Source: Bacillota bacterium
Lineage (GTDB): Bacteria > Bacillota > Clostridia > Acetivibrionales > DSM-1351
Direction of reading: 5' to 3'
Assembly: GCA_023444055.1 (NCBI GenBank)
Contig: JAEZRV010000065.1
Coordinates: 30,598 to 94,597, forward strand
DNA: 64,000 nt
Part shown: piece after piece, positions 36,070 through 44,189 of the stretch
Layout of the letters: every line of letters starts with the position of its first letter
Position numbering within the stretch: the first letter of the stretch is position 1
The notes under the pieces: generated by a model
Database searches by the model: none
The model's input: the letters and a program-made list of their open reading frames with translations, nothing else
Told to the model about the DNA's origin: nothing
Position numbers and translations under genes: made by a program

Positions 36070-36355
36070 AATAAAATTCAATGAAGGAATCAAGATGCAT
36101 TTATATCGTTTTAGAGAGCCAACGGGTGGTGGAAGTTGGCATGATAGGTGCATGTATAACTCATTCTGGAGAACTGATACCAAAAGATGCTTTTGTCTTA
36201 AGTAGGTATATAGCGATGGCTACGTTACAGCTTAGAGCACAGATGCGCGTCTGATTGCTCACTGAGGATACAGTTTTTAAAATTGTATTGAATCAGGGTG
36301 GTACCACGATGGAATAGTTCCCTCGTCCCTGCATATGCAGAGCCGAGGGTTTTTT
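36070..36355 (+). promoter_or_regulatory. T-box riboswitch upstream of ilvB
   Basis: The conserved T-box AGGGTGGTACCACG is at 36295-36308. Stem I has the AGAGAGCC...GGTGGAAG...GGC distal signature from 36113. The leader ends in a CCCTCG/CGAGGG terminator stem with six T (36320-36355), containing CTGCATATGCAG. The UGGU that pairs with uncharged tRNA implies discriminator base A, as in tRNA-Leu, -Ile and -Val. By hand folding, the specifier loop lies opposite AATCAAG and the best triplet is CUC (Leu) at 36160-36162, but this is uncertain. It would turn on the branched-chain operon when the cognate tRNA is uncharged. Confidence 0.93.
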
Positions 36356-36578
36356 AATACCCAAATATAAATACTTAGGTATTGACACTATAAAAATTGT
36401 TCAAGTTAATCAATCAGTTGAAGCTAAATTTAAGAGTGTTAATGCGTATATAATGCTATTTCACATTTAAAAATATAGAAAAGCAAATTTTAATTATAAA
36501 CTAGTAAAGAACTTAGAAAAATATAAAATATTAATTACATTTGATCATGAAAATGACATGAAAAAGGAGGCGTTAAAA

Positions 36579-38201
36579 ATGAAGTTGACAGGTGCACAAG
36601 CTATAGTAAAAGCTTTAGAACTAGAAGGTATAAGTACAATATTCGGTTATCCGGGTGCAGCAATCAGTCCATTTTATGACGCCCTGCTGGATTCAAATAT
36701 AAAACATGTTCTTACCAGAAACGAACAAGGAGCTGCACATGCAGCAAGTGGCTATTCTCGTGTAACAGGTAAAGTTGGCGTATGTGTATCCACTTCGGGT
36801 CCTGGAGCTACAAACTTAATTACTGGAATAGCAACAGCATATTCGGATTCAATTCCATTAGTTGCAATTACAGGGCAGGTTCAATTAGATTTGATTGGAA
36901 GAGATGTTTTTCAAGAAGCGGATATAACAGGTGCTACAGAGCCATTTTGCAAGCATAATTATCTTGTAAAGGACATAAATCAGCTTCCTAGAATAATTAA
37001 GGAAGCATTTCACATTGCAGCAACAGGAAGACCGGGGCCAGTAGTAATAGATGTTCCTATTGATATACAGACACAAATGATTGATTTCAAATATCCAAAA
37101 GAAATTGAAATCAGAGGCTATAAGCCAAACTTTAAGGGACATCCACAACAAATTAAAAGGATAGCTGAAGCTATATCACAGGCAAAATCGCCATTGGTAT
37201 GTGCTGGAGGAGGAGTTATTACTGCAAAGGCATCTGATATATTGGCAAAGCTTGCAGAGAAATGTGGCATTCCAGTAGTTACAACTCTTATGGGGATTGG
37301 AGCATTCCCTAGTGACCATTCACTGAATTTAGGAATGTTAGGTTCACATGGTGTATACTCAGCTAACTATGCTGTAAATAATACAGACTTGCTTATTCTT
37401 ATAGGTGCAAGAGTTGGAGATAGGGCATTAGGCACGGCTGATAAAGTTGCTCAGAAAGCAAAAATAATTCATATAGATATTGACCCTGCTGAAATTGGTA
37501 AAAATGTCAGCACAACTATACCAGTAGTTGGAGATGTAAAGCTAGTGCTTGAAGATTTATTTGAGATTGTCCAGTCTGGTGACACTATACAGTGGGTAAG
37601 CATGATCAAGGAACTGAAGGAAAAGAACATAAAGCCTATTGATAATAAAACAGATAATGTCAATCCAAGGCTGCTTATAAGTAATCTTTCCCAGAAGTTA
37701 GATACAGAAGCAATAATGACAACAGAGGTTGGTCAAAACCAGATATGGGCTGCCAATAACTTTATAGCCAAAAAACCGGGAGCTTTTATAACTTCTGGGG
37801 GACTTGGGACTATGGGGTATGGATTACCGGCAGCTATTGGTGCAAAGCTCGGAAAGCCTGAAAGTACTGTCGTAGTAGTAGGTGGTGATGGAAGCTTCCA
37901 AATGTCAATGCCTGAATTAGGTACTATAAAGCAGGAAGGAATAGGTATTAAAATCCTTATTTTAAACAACTCAAGACTGGGTATGGTACGAGAATTACAG
38001 AAAAATAGACACCACGGGAGGTATTCCCAAGTATTTCTTGATAGCAACCCTGATTTCGTAAAGCTAGCAGATGCATATGGTTTTAAAGCAGAGAGAATCA
38101 CTAGTAATACCGAGATAGATTCTGCATTAGAAAGATTTTTATCAGATAATAAAACATATATACTAGAGTGTATTGTTGATTCTGAGGAGGCTTCAGTGTA
38201 A
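36579..38201 (+). CDS. ilvB: acetolactate synthase large subunit
   Basis: This is a 540-aa ThDP enzyme that condenses pyruvate with pyruvate or 2-ketobutyrate, the first common step of valine, leucine and isoleucine synthesis. FGYPGAAISPFYDAL and RNEQGAAHAASGYSR (with the catalytic Glu) start the N-terminal domain. The FAD-binding middle follows. The ThDP/Mg motif is GDGSFQM ending LNNSRLGMV. The frame opens at 36558, but that ATG precedes the ribosome site AAAGGAGG, so ATG 36579 is chosen. It is controlled by the T-box leader upstream and followed by ilvN. Confidence 0.96.
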   Translation: MKLTGAQAIVKALELEGISTIFGYPGAAISPFYDALLDSNIKHVLTRNEQGAAHAASGYSRVTGKVGVCVSTSGPGATNLITGIATAYSDSIPLVAITGQVQLDLIGRDVFQEADITGATEPFCKHNYLVKDINQLPRIIKEAFHIAATGRPGPVVIDVPIDIQTQMIDFKYPKEIEIRGYKPNFKGHPQQIKRIAEAISQAKSPLVCAGGGVITAKASDILAKLAEKCGIPVVTTLMGIGAFPSDHSLNLGMLGSHGVYSANYAVNNTDLLILIGARVGDRALGTADKVAQKAKIIHIDIDPAEIGKNVSTTIPVVGDVKLVLEDLFEIVQSGDTIQWVSMIKELKEKNIKPIDNKTDNVNPRLLISNLSQKLDTEAIMTTEVGQNQIWAANNFIAKKPGAFITSGGLGTMGYGLPAAIGAKLGKPESTVVVVGGDGSFQMSMPELGTIKQEGIGIKILILNNSRLGMVRELQKNRHHGRYSQVFLDSNPDFVKLADAYGFKAERITSNTEIDSALERFLSDNKTYILECIVDSEEASV

Positions 38202-38347
38202 GTTGTCAACGAGGCTTTATGGAAATAGAGAATAAAATTTATGGCATTAGATAATAAAAGAACTTACGTATTTTGCAGTCATATTTTTGAGAGATAGTTG
38301 AAATAAGGCTGATCAAATAAATTAAGAGGGTGAGAGGGGGAATTAAA

Positions 38348-38857
38348 ATGGCAAAACATACTCTGTCAGTATTAGTTGAAAATCGTTCGGGAGTATTGTC
38401 CCGAGTGGCAGGGTTATTCAGTAGAAGAGGCTTTAATATAGATAGCTTGGCAGTTGGAGTAACTGAAGACCCTGAAGTGTCAAGAATGACAATAGTTGTA
38501 GATGGTGATGATTACACTGTTGAACAGGTAAATAAACAGCTGAATAAGCTTATAGATGTTATAAAAATAAGAACATTAGAACCATCTGATTCTGTAAGCC
38601 GTGAACTTGCCCTTATAAAGGTAAATGCTACTCCAGCAAATAGAACAGAAATTATGCAGATAGTCGAAATATTTAGAGCTAAGATAGTTGATGTCTCTAA
38701 GAATGCCCTTACTGTTGAAGCATCAGGTACTAATGAAAAGGTAACAGCACTAGAGGATATGCTAAAGCAGTTTGGTATTAAAGAAATAGTAAGAACAGGG
38801 ACTATAGCTATTGAGAGAGGCAATAAATACATTAAAGCTGGAAATAACGAAGAATAG
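38348..38857 (+). CDS. ilvN: acetolactate synthase small (regulatory) subunit
   Basis: This is a 169-aa regulatory subunit. The N-terminal ACT domain (HTLSVLVENRSGVLSRVAGLFSRRGFNIDSLAVG) binds valine for feedback inhibition. The C-terminal half (SRELALIKVNATPANRTEIMQIVEIFRAKIVDV) is the second, IlvH-type domain. Length is normal. ATG 38348 follows AGAGGGGG. It lies 146 bases after ilvB and belongs to the same transcript. Confidence 0.95.
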   Translation: MAKHTLSVLVENRSGVLSRVAGLFSRRGFNIDSLAVGVTEDPEVSRMTIVVDGDDYTVEQVNKQLNKLIDVIKIRTLEPSDSVSRELALIKVNATPANRTEIMQIVEIFRAKIVDVSKNALTVEASGTNEKVTALEDMLKQFGIKEIVRTGTIAIERGNKYIKAGNNEE

Positions 38858-38926
38858 TGAAGTACCTCGTTAAGAGATAACTAAATAGTAGTGAAATATC
38901 TCGTTTGCTAATGAATAACTAAATAT
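38855..38926 (+). repeat. imperfect tandem duplication between ilvN and ilvC
   Basis: TAGTGAAGTACCTCGTT...ATAACTAAATA (38855-38887) is repeated as TAGTGAAATATCTCGTTT...ATAACTAAATA (38889-38926). The first copy includes the ilvN stop codon. It looks like a local duplication of the ilvN 3' end; no function is evident. Confidence 0.6.
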
Positions 38927-39047
38927 AGTGGCTTAAACCCCATATTTCTTGAAATGGGAAAGCAATTTGGTTGTTTCTAATATAGTAGTTCGAGTAAAAA
39001 TATAAAATATTAAAAAATGATAATAAAAATTTAGGAGGTATATGAAA

Positions 39048-40043
39048 ATGGCAAAAATGTATTATGATAGCGATTGTAATTTAAAATTATTAGATGGTAA
39101 GACAGTAGCGATTATTGGATATGGAAGTCAGGGTCATGCTCATGCTCAGAATTTAAAGGATAGTGGAGTTAATGTAGTTGTAGGTTTAACACCAAATTCT
39201 GCTAGAAGAAAGCAGGTTGAAGCAGATGGTCTTAAGGTATTTGATACAGCAGAAGCAGCAAAAATGGCTGATATTATCATGATATTAACACCAGACCAAA
39301 CTCAAAAAGCTATGTATGATGAATGCATTGCACCAAACCTTAAAGCAGGAAATATTTTAATGTTTGCTCATGGCTTTAACATTGTTTACAATTTGATAGT
39401 TCCACCTGCAGATGTTGATGTAATTATGGCAGCACCAAAGGGCCCAGGACATACAGTTAGAAGCCAGTACAAAGAAGGAAGAGGAGTTCCTTCATTAATA
39501 GCTATTCATCAGGATGCATCAGGCAAGGCAAAGGATTTTGCATTAGCTTATGCTTCAGGTATAGGAGCTGGAAGAGCAGGAGTTCTTGAAACTACATTTA
39601 GAGAAGAAACAGAGACTGACCTTTTTGGTGAGCAGGCTGTACTTTGTGGTGGTGTTACTGAGTTGATGAAAGCTGGTTTTGAAACTCTTGTAAATGCGGG
39701 ATATCAACCAGAAATTGCATACTTTGAATGTGTTCATGAAATGAAACTGATAGTAGACCTTATTAATCAAGGTGGTTTCGCTGAAATGAGATACTCAATC
39801 AGTGATACAGCTGAATATGGTGATTATGTAACAGGTAAGAGAATAATTACTGATGAGACTAGAAAAGAAATGAAGAAGGTACTTAAGGAAATTCAAGACG
39901 GTAAATTTGCTTCTAACTGGATAATTGAAAATGCAGCAGGCGGAAGAGCAAACTTCCTTGCAATGAGAAGAAATGAGTCTGAGCATCAGGTAGAAGTGGT
40001 TGGTGCGGAACTCAGGAAAATGATGAGCTGGCTCAAGAAGTAG
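39048..40043 (+). CDS. ilvC: ketol-acid reductoisomerase
   Basis: This is a 331-aa class I enzyme converting acetolactate to dihydroxyisovalerate with NAD(P)H and Mg. The Rossmann motif is GYGSQGHAHAQNL near residue 25, followed by the cofactor-specificity loop GLTPNSARRK. PKGPGHTVR and the C-terminal metal sites (ETFREETETDLFGEQAVLCGG, ECVHEMKLIVDLINQGG) are present. AGGAGG is only three bases before ATG 39042 but nine before ATG 39048, so the latter is chosen. Confidence 0.96.
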   Translation: MAKMYYDSDCNLKLLDGKTVAIIGYGSQGHAHAQNLKDSGVNVVVGLTPNSARRKQVEADGLKVFDTAEAAKMADIIMILTPDQTQKAMYDECIAPNLKAGNILMFAHGFNIVYNLIVPPADVDVIMAAPKGPGHTVRSQYKEGRGVPSLIAIHQDASGKAKDFALAYASGIGAGRAGVLETTFREETETDLFGEQAVLCGGVTELMKAGFETLVNAGYQPEIAYFECVHEMKLIVDLINQGGFAEMRYSISDTAEYGDYVTGKRIITDETRKEMKKVLKEIQDGKFASNWIIENAAGGRANFLAMRRNESEHQVEVVGAELRKMMSWLKK

Positions 40044-40201
40044 TTTTTAGGTGAGTTTATTATGTATCTAAGATGTTTGGGAGATACATATACAAACAAT
40101 ATAAGAGTTAGCAAAAATTTAAAAGATAAAATTATAGAATAAAATTAGAGTAACAGTTAGGAACATTTTAGGGTAGTTTTCAAAAAAGAGGGGGTATAAG
40201 C

Positions 40202-41743
40202 ATGGCAAGAAGAATAAAAATATTTGATACAACACTTAGAGATGGTGAGCAAACACCTGGTGTAAATCTTAATTTACAAGAGAAAATGGAAATTGGAAAA
40301 CAACTTGTAAGATTAGGGGTAGACGTAATCGAGGGAGGCTTTGCTATAGCTTCACAAGGTGATTTCGAGTCTATCATGACACTATCAAAAAACTTGAAAG
40401 GTGTATCAATAGCAAGCCTTTGCCGTGCCGCAGAAAAGGATATTGATAGAGCATGGGAGGCTGTGAAGTACGCTGAAAATCCAAGAATTCACACTTTTAT
40501 TGCTACGTCAGATATTCATATGAAGTATAAGCTCAAAATGACTGAAGACGAAGTTTTAGAGAGAGCTGTAGCAATGGTTAAACGTGCAAAAGGCTATTGC
40601 TCAGATGTTGAGTTCTCTGCAGAAGATGCAAGCAGAACAAGAGAAGATTTTCTAATGAAAATAGTTGAAGCAGTTATTTCGGCTGGTGCTACAGTTGTAA
40701 ATATCCCTGATACTGTTGGTTATACAACTCCTATGGAATTTGGTAGATTAATAAAGAACATAAAAAATACAGTTCCAAACATTGATAAGGCAGATATAAG
40801 TGTCCATTGTCATAATGATCTGGGCATGGCTGTTGCGAATTCACTTGCAGCAATTGAAAATGGAGCAACTCAAGTTGAATGTACTATTAATGGTCTTGGT
40901 GAGAGAGCTGGTAATGCAGCTGTTGAAGAAATAATAATGGGTATTAATACCAGAAAAGACTATTATGATATCACTCACAAAATAGATACTACTCAAATAT
41001 ATAGAACAAGTAAATTGGTTTCAAGCCTCACAGGTGTTAGCGTTCAACCCAATAAAGCTATTGTCGGCGCAAATGCATTTGCGCATGAATCTGGAATACA
41101 TCAGCATGGTGTTCTCTCTGAGAAAACCACCTATGAGATAATGACTCCTGAATCTGTTGGTGTGGGCAAAAACAGAATGGTATTAGGAAAATTGTCTGGT
41201 CGTCATGCTTTTGAAGATAGATTAACAGAAATGGGATATGCTCTATCTTCAGATGAGATAAAGACTGCTTTTGAGAAGTTTAAGGACTTAGCTGATAGAA
41301 AGAAGGTTGTTACAGATAAGGATATTGAGGCATTAGTTGATGCTAATATAGCTGTGCCTGAAATATTTGTAATAGACAGCTTCCAGATAAATAGCGGAAA
41401 CAAGATGATTTCAACATCAACAATTAGTATAAAAAGAGAAGATGAAGTTATTACAGAGGCTGCAACAGGAGATGGTCCGGTTGATGCTGCTTTCAAGGCA
41501 ATTGAGCGTGCGACAGGGGTTTATGCGGAATTAATTCATTATAGCATTAAGGCTGTTACAGAAGGTAAGGACGCACTTGGTGAGGTTACTGTAAAAATTT
41601 CAACAAATGACGTCATATATCTTGGTAAAGGTGTAAGCACTGACATTATAGAAGCAAGTGTTAAGGCATACTTAAATGCTATTAACAGGTCAATTAGTGA
41701 GATAGGCAGTAAAAGTGAAATTGACAAGGATATAATTAGCTAA
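40202..41743 (+). CDS. leuA: 2-isopropylmalate synthase
   Basis: This is a 513-aa enzyme that condenses 2-ketoisovalerate with acetyl-CoA, the first leucine-specific step. The HMGL-like barrel shows DTTLRDGEQTPGVNL, VHCHNDLGMAVANSLAAIENGA (metal His-x-His) and NGLGERAGNA. The C-terminal LeuA allosteric domain (residues about 370-510) mediates leucine feedback inhibition. The DGEQTPG signature distinguishes it from the CimA next door. The stop codon overlaps the first of two competing hairpins (41742-41788). Confidence 0.94.
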   Translation: MARRIKIFDTTLRDGEQTPGVNLNLQEKMEIGKQLVRLGVDVIEGGFAIASQGDFESIMTLSKNLKGVSIASLCRAAEKDIDRAWEAVKYAENPRIHTFIATSDIHMKYKLKMTEDEVLERAVAMVKRAKGYCSDVEFSAEDASRTREDFLMKIVEAVISAGATVVNIPDTVGYTTPMEFGRLIKNIKNTVPNIDKADISVHCHNDLGMAVANSLAAIENGATQVECTINGLGERAGNAAVEEIIMGINTRKDYYDITHKIDTTQIYRTSKLVSSLTGVSVQPNKAIVGANAFAHESGIHQHGVLSEKTTYEIMTPESVGVGKNRMVLGKLSGRHAFEDRLTEMGYALSSDEIKTAFEKFKDLADRKKVVTDKDIEALVDANIAVPEIFVIDSFQINSGNKMISTSTISIKREDEVITEAATGDGPVDAAFKAIERATGVYAELIHYSIKAVTEGKDALGEVTVKISTNDVIYLGKGVSTDIIEASVKAYLNAINRSISEIGSKSEIDKDIIS

Positions 41744-41788
41744 TAGGAGCCGCTTGAAAAAGCAGCTCCTATTGGGGGTTGCTTTTTT
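41742..41788 (+). terminator. overlapping alternative hairpins with T run between leuA and cimA
   Basis: Hairpin 1: AATAGGAGC (41742-41750) plus GCTT, GAAA tetraloop, AAGC plus GCTCCTATT (to 41773). Hairpin 2: GCAGCTCC (41762-41769) pairs with GGGGTTGC (41775-41782), followed by TTTTTT. The two share 41762-41773 and cannot coexist. Hairpin 2 is an intrinsic terminator; hairpin 1 would prevent it. The 5' arm of hairpin 1 overlaps the leuA stop codon. Confidence 0.75.
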
Positions 41789-41883
41789 ATTTACTATAAC
41801 ATCAAGAAATTAAAATTAACTTAATTTCTTGTGTGGATTTGCTGAAGATTTGTATACTAGATTAAAGTGAAAGGAGCAAGGCT

Positions 41884-43449
41884 ATGACAGATAATAAAGT
41901 AATCATTTATGATTCGACCTTAAGGGATGGAGCACAAGCATTAGGGATTTCATTTACTGTTGAGGACAAACTTAAAATAGTAAAAAAGCTTGACCAACTA
42001 GGTGTTGATTATATAGAAGCTGGAAACCCCAGTTCGAATCCAAAGGATTTGGAATTCTTTGAAAAGGTTATGAAATTAAAGCTTAAAACCTCAAAGATAA
42101 TTGCATTTGGTGCAACCAGACGAGCCAATATAAAGGTAGAAGAAGATGCAAATGTACAGTCCTTACTTAATGCTGATACTTCCGCTGTTGCAGTTTTCGG
42201 AAAGGCATGGGATTTCCAAGTCACAGATATACTTAAAACTACTTTAGATGAAAATCTTAGAATGATTTTTGATACAATAAAATATTTTAAACAGAATGGT
42301 AAGACAGTAGTATATGATGCTGAGCACTTTTTTGATGGGTATAATGCAAATCCAGAGTATGCTATGACTTCATTGCAAACTGCTTATGAAGCAGGAGCTG
42401 ATGCAATTTGTTTGTGTGATACTAAGGGGTCAAGTCTTCCTTCACATATTGCGAAGGTGACAGCCTTAGTTTGTGAAAAAGTGGGATGTGCAATTGGTAT
42501 ACATTGTCATAATGATAATGGTATGGCTGTTGCAGGGTCAATAGCAGCGATTGAAGCTGGAGCTGTTCAAGTTCAAGGGACTATTAATGGGTTCGGTGAA
42601 AGATGCGGAAACGCAAACCTTTGTACAATAATACCAAACCTTCAATTGATGATGGGCTATCAGTGCATTCCAACTGGTAATATGGAAAAACTCACCTCTA
42701 TAGCTAGATATGTGAGTGAAGTTGCTAATATTATCCATGATGAAAGAGCACCATTTGTCGGGAATTGTGCATTCGCTCATAAAGCTGGTATGCATGCAGA
42801 TGCAGTAAACAAAAATACCTCTGCTTATGAGATGATTAACCCTAACGTAGTTGGTAACCAACGGAATATTTTAATGTCAGAAGTAGCTGGAAGAAGTGCT
42901 GTTATGAGTATGATAAATATGGTGGACAGCACTATAACAAAAGACTCACCTGAGACAAAGAGAGTAATTGAGCGTTTGAAGGAACTAGAATATGAGGGGT
43001 ACCAATATGAAGGCGCAGAGACTTCATTTGAACTAGTAATTCGTAAGATACTTGGCAAGTATAAACCATTTTTTGAGTTAGTTGAATTTAAAGTAATTGT
43101 AGACGAGCCGACTGTTAATAGTGTTAATTCGTCTGCAATGATAAAAATTAGAGTTGGAGAACAGACAGAAATAACTGCGGCAGAAGGCGATGGCCCTGTA
43201 AATGCCTTGGATAGTGCATTAAGAAAAGCATTAGAAAGATTTTACCCACAGATAGCTGAAATGAAGTTAACTGACTATAAGGTTAGGGTTCTAGATTCTA
43301 ATTATGCCACTGCATCAAAGGTAAGAGTACTAATAGAAACTACTGATGGCGAAGACGTCTGGACAACTGTAGGGGTCTCAACCGACATTATAGAAGCCAG
43401 CTGGAGAGCTTTAGTAGATTCAGTTGAGCATAAACTTATAAAGACTTAG
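41884..43449 (+). CDS. cimA: (R)-citramalate synthase
   Basis: This is a 521-aa HMGL-family enzyme condensing pyruvate and acetyl-CoA to citramalate, the entry to threonine-independent isoleucine synthesis. DSTLRDGAQALGISFTVEDKL, IEAGNPSSNPKD, FGATRRANIKVEED, IHCHNDNGMAVAGSIAA and NGFGERCGNANL are the CimA-type forms of the LeuA motifs. Length and the C-terminal LeuA-type regulatory domain fit. AAGGAG precedes the ATG. It is last in the branched-chain cluster. The rest of that route (leuCD, leuB, ilvD) is not in the window. Confidence 0.93.
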   Translation: MTDNKVIIYDSTLRDGAQALGISFTVEDKLKIVKKLDQLGVDYIEAGNPSSNPKDLEFFEKVMKLKLKTSKIIAFGATRRANIKVEEDANVQSLLNADTSAVAVFGKAWDFQVTDILKTTLDENLRMIFDTIKYFKQNGKTVVYDAEHFFDGYNANPEYAMTSLQTAYEAGADAICLCDTKGSSLPSHIAKVTALVCEKVGCAIGIHCHNDNGMAVAGSIAAIEAGAVQVQGTINGFGERCGNANLCTIIPNLQLMMGYQCIPTGNMEKLTSIARYVSEVANIIHDERAPFVGNCAFAHKAGMHADAVNKNTSAYEMINPNVVGNQRNILMSEVAGRSAVMSMINMVDSTITKDSPETKRVIERLKELEYEGYQYEGAETSFELVIRKILGKYKPFFELVEFKVIVDEPTVNSVNSSAMIKIRVGEQTEITAAEGDGPVNALDSALRKALERFYPQIAEMKLTDYKVRVLDSNYATASKVRVLIETTDGEDVWTTVGVSTDIIEASWRALVDSVEHKLIKT

Positions 43450-43608
43450 CTTGTGCTGAGCTAAAGGCGAAGGCAGAAGGGTAGTCGCCCTTATTTCGAG
43501 CATGGCGATACTTATGTCTCTGCGAAGCAGGGGCATTAGAAGCGCCGCGAAGATAAAGAAGACTTAGCTTGTGCCGAGCCAACGGCGAAGGCAGAAGGTT
43601 AGTGCCCT
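43441..43608. repeat. pair of about 50-bp direct repeats after cimA
   Basis: AAGACTTAGCTTGTGC.GAGC.AA.GGCGAAGGCAGAAGG occurs at 43441-43491 and again at 43559-43608, about 88% alike. The block between them is GC-rich compared with its surroundings. The first copy includes the last codons and the stop of cimA, so the unit probably arose by duplication or insertion at the gene end. Confidence 0.8.
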
Positions 43609-43703
43609 AAACCATAAATATTTCATATATGGGATGCATTTTTTTTATATTCCTGTATAATAGTAGTAATAGAAAAACTATATTATTATAAGGGGAATAA
43701 CAA

Positions 43704-43961
43704 TTGAAGCTTTATGGAAGATTAATCAAGAATGGAAAACTAATTAAGGAAGCATGGGTAGAGCCTCAAGATTCTTCTGGTGACTTCAGGAATCAATTAG
43801 AGGAATGTCTTATCTTGGTTTGCAAAGATCTTGATATTGAGGTCCCTTTATGGTTAAAGAAGAATTCAAAAGAATTTGGTATATATCGGAAAACAAGCTT
43901 TGATAGTAATCACTTTGGTGAGGCTATTAGTTTTGACAGACTTGAAATAATGTTGTATTGA
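43704..43961 (+). CDS. hypothetical small protein
   Basis: This 85-aa protein is preceded by AGGGGA and uses TTG 43704. It is compact and mixed-charge, with no signal, TM segment or Cys pair: LYGRLIKNGKLIKEAWVEP, then LEECLILVCKDLDIEVPLWLKKNSKEF. I do not recognise a named family. A promoter-like TATAAT lies at about 43657. The reading frame looks genuine from its ribosome site and codon use, and it stands alone between the branched-chain cluster and a two-component pair. Confidence 0.65.
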   Translation: MKLYGRLIKNGKLIKEAWVEPQDSSGDFRNQLEECLILVCKDLDIEVPLWLKKNSKEFGIYRKTSFDSNHFGEAISFDRLEIMLY

Positions 43962-44054
43962 GTACAATCCATGTGCTGAAAATGCGAAGGAAAACAAAAT
44001 AGAACTACAAAAAGTCTCAAAGAAATTAAAATAAAGATACGATAAAAAAATTGG

Positions 44055-44159
44055 CTAATCTGAATGGTATTTTTAAGAAACTCAAACTTCGCAGACAATT
44101 CTACCACATCAATAGATTTTTATGTGCGAAGTTTGAGTTAATAAATATCTACAGATTAG
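44055..44159. repeat. nested inverted repeat between convergent genes
   Basis: An outer CTAATCTG/CAGATTAG (44055-44062 with 44152-44159) encloses a perfect 15-bp AACTCAAACTTCGCA (44079-44093) with its complement at 44125-44139. It is probably a two-way terminator for the small gene and the kinase gene, though the size and nesting also resemble a short mobile-repeat scar. Confidence 0.7.
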
Positions 44160-44189
44160 TCTTTTACGTTTTGATAAAATATATGATCA

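Noticed and set aside
37733..38209. 158-aa minus-strand frame within ilvB
   Set aside because: Shadow of conserved ilvB coding sequence. No ribosome site and no protein-like pattern.
42020..42045. GTTCGAATCC, resembling a tRNA T-loop
   Set aside because: It lies within the conserved cimA frame (AGNPSSNPKD) and no acceptor or anticodon arms surround it.
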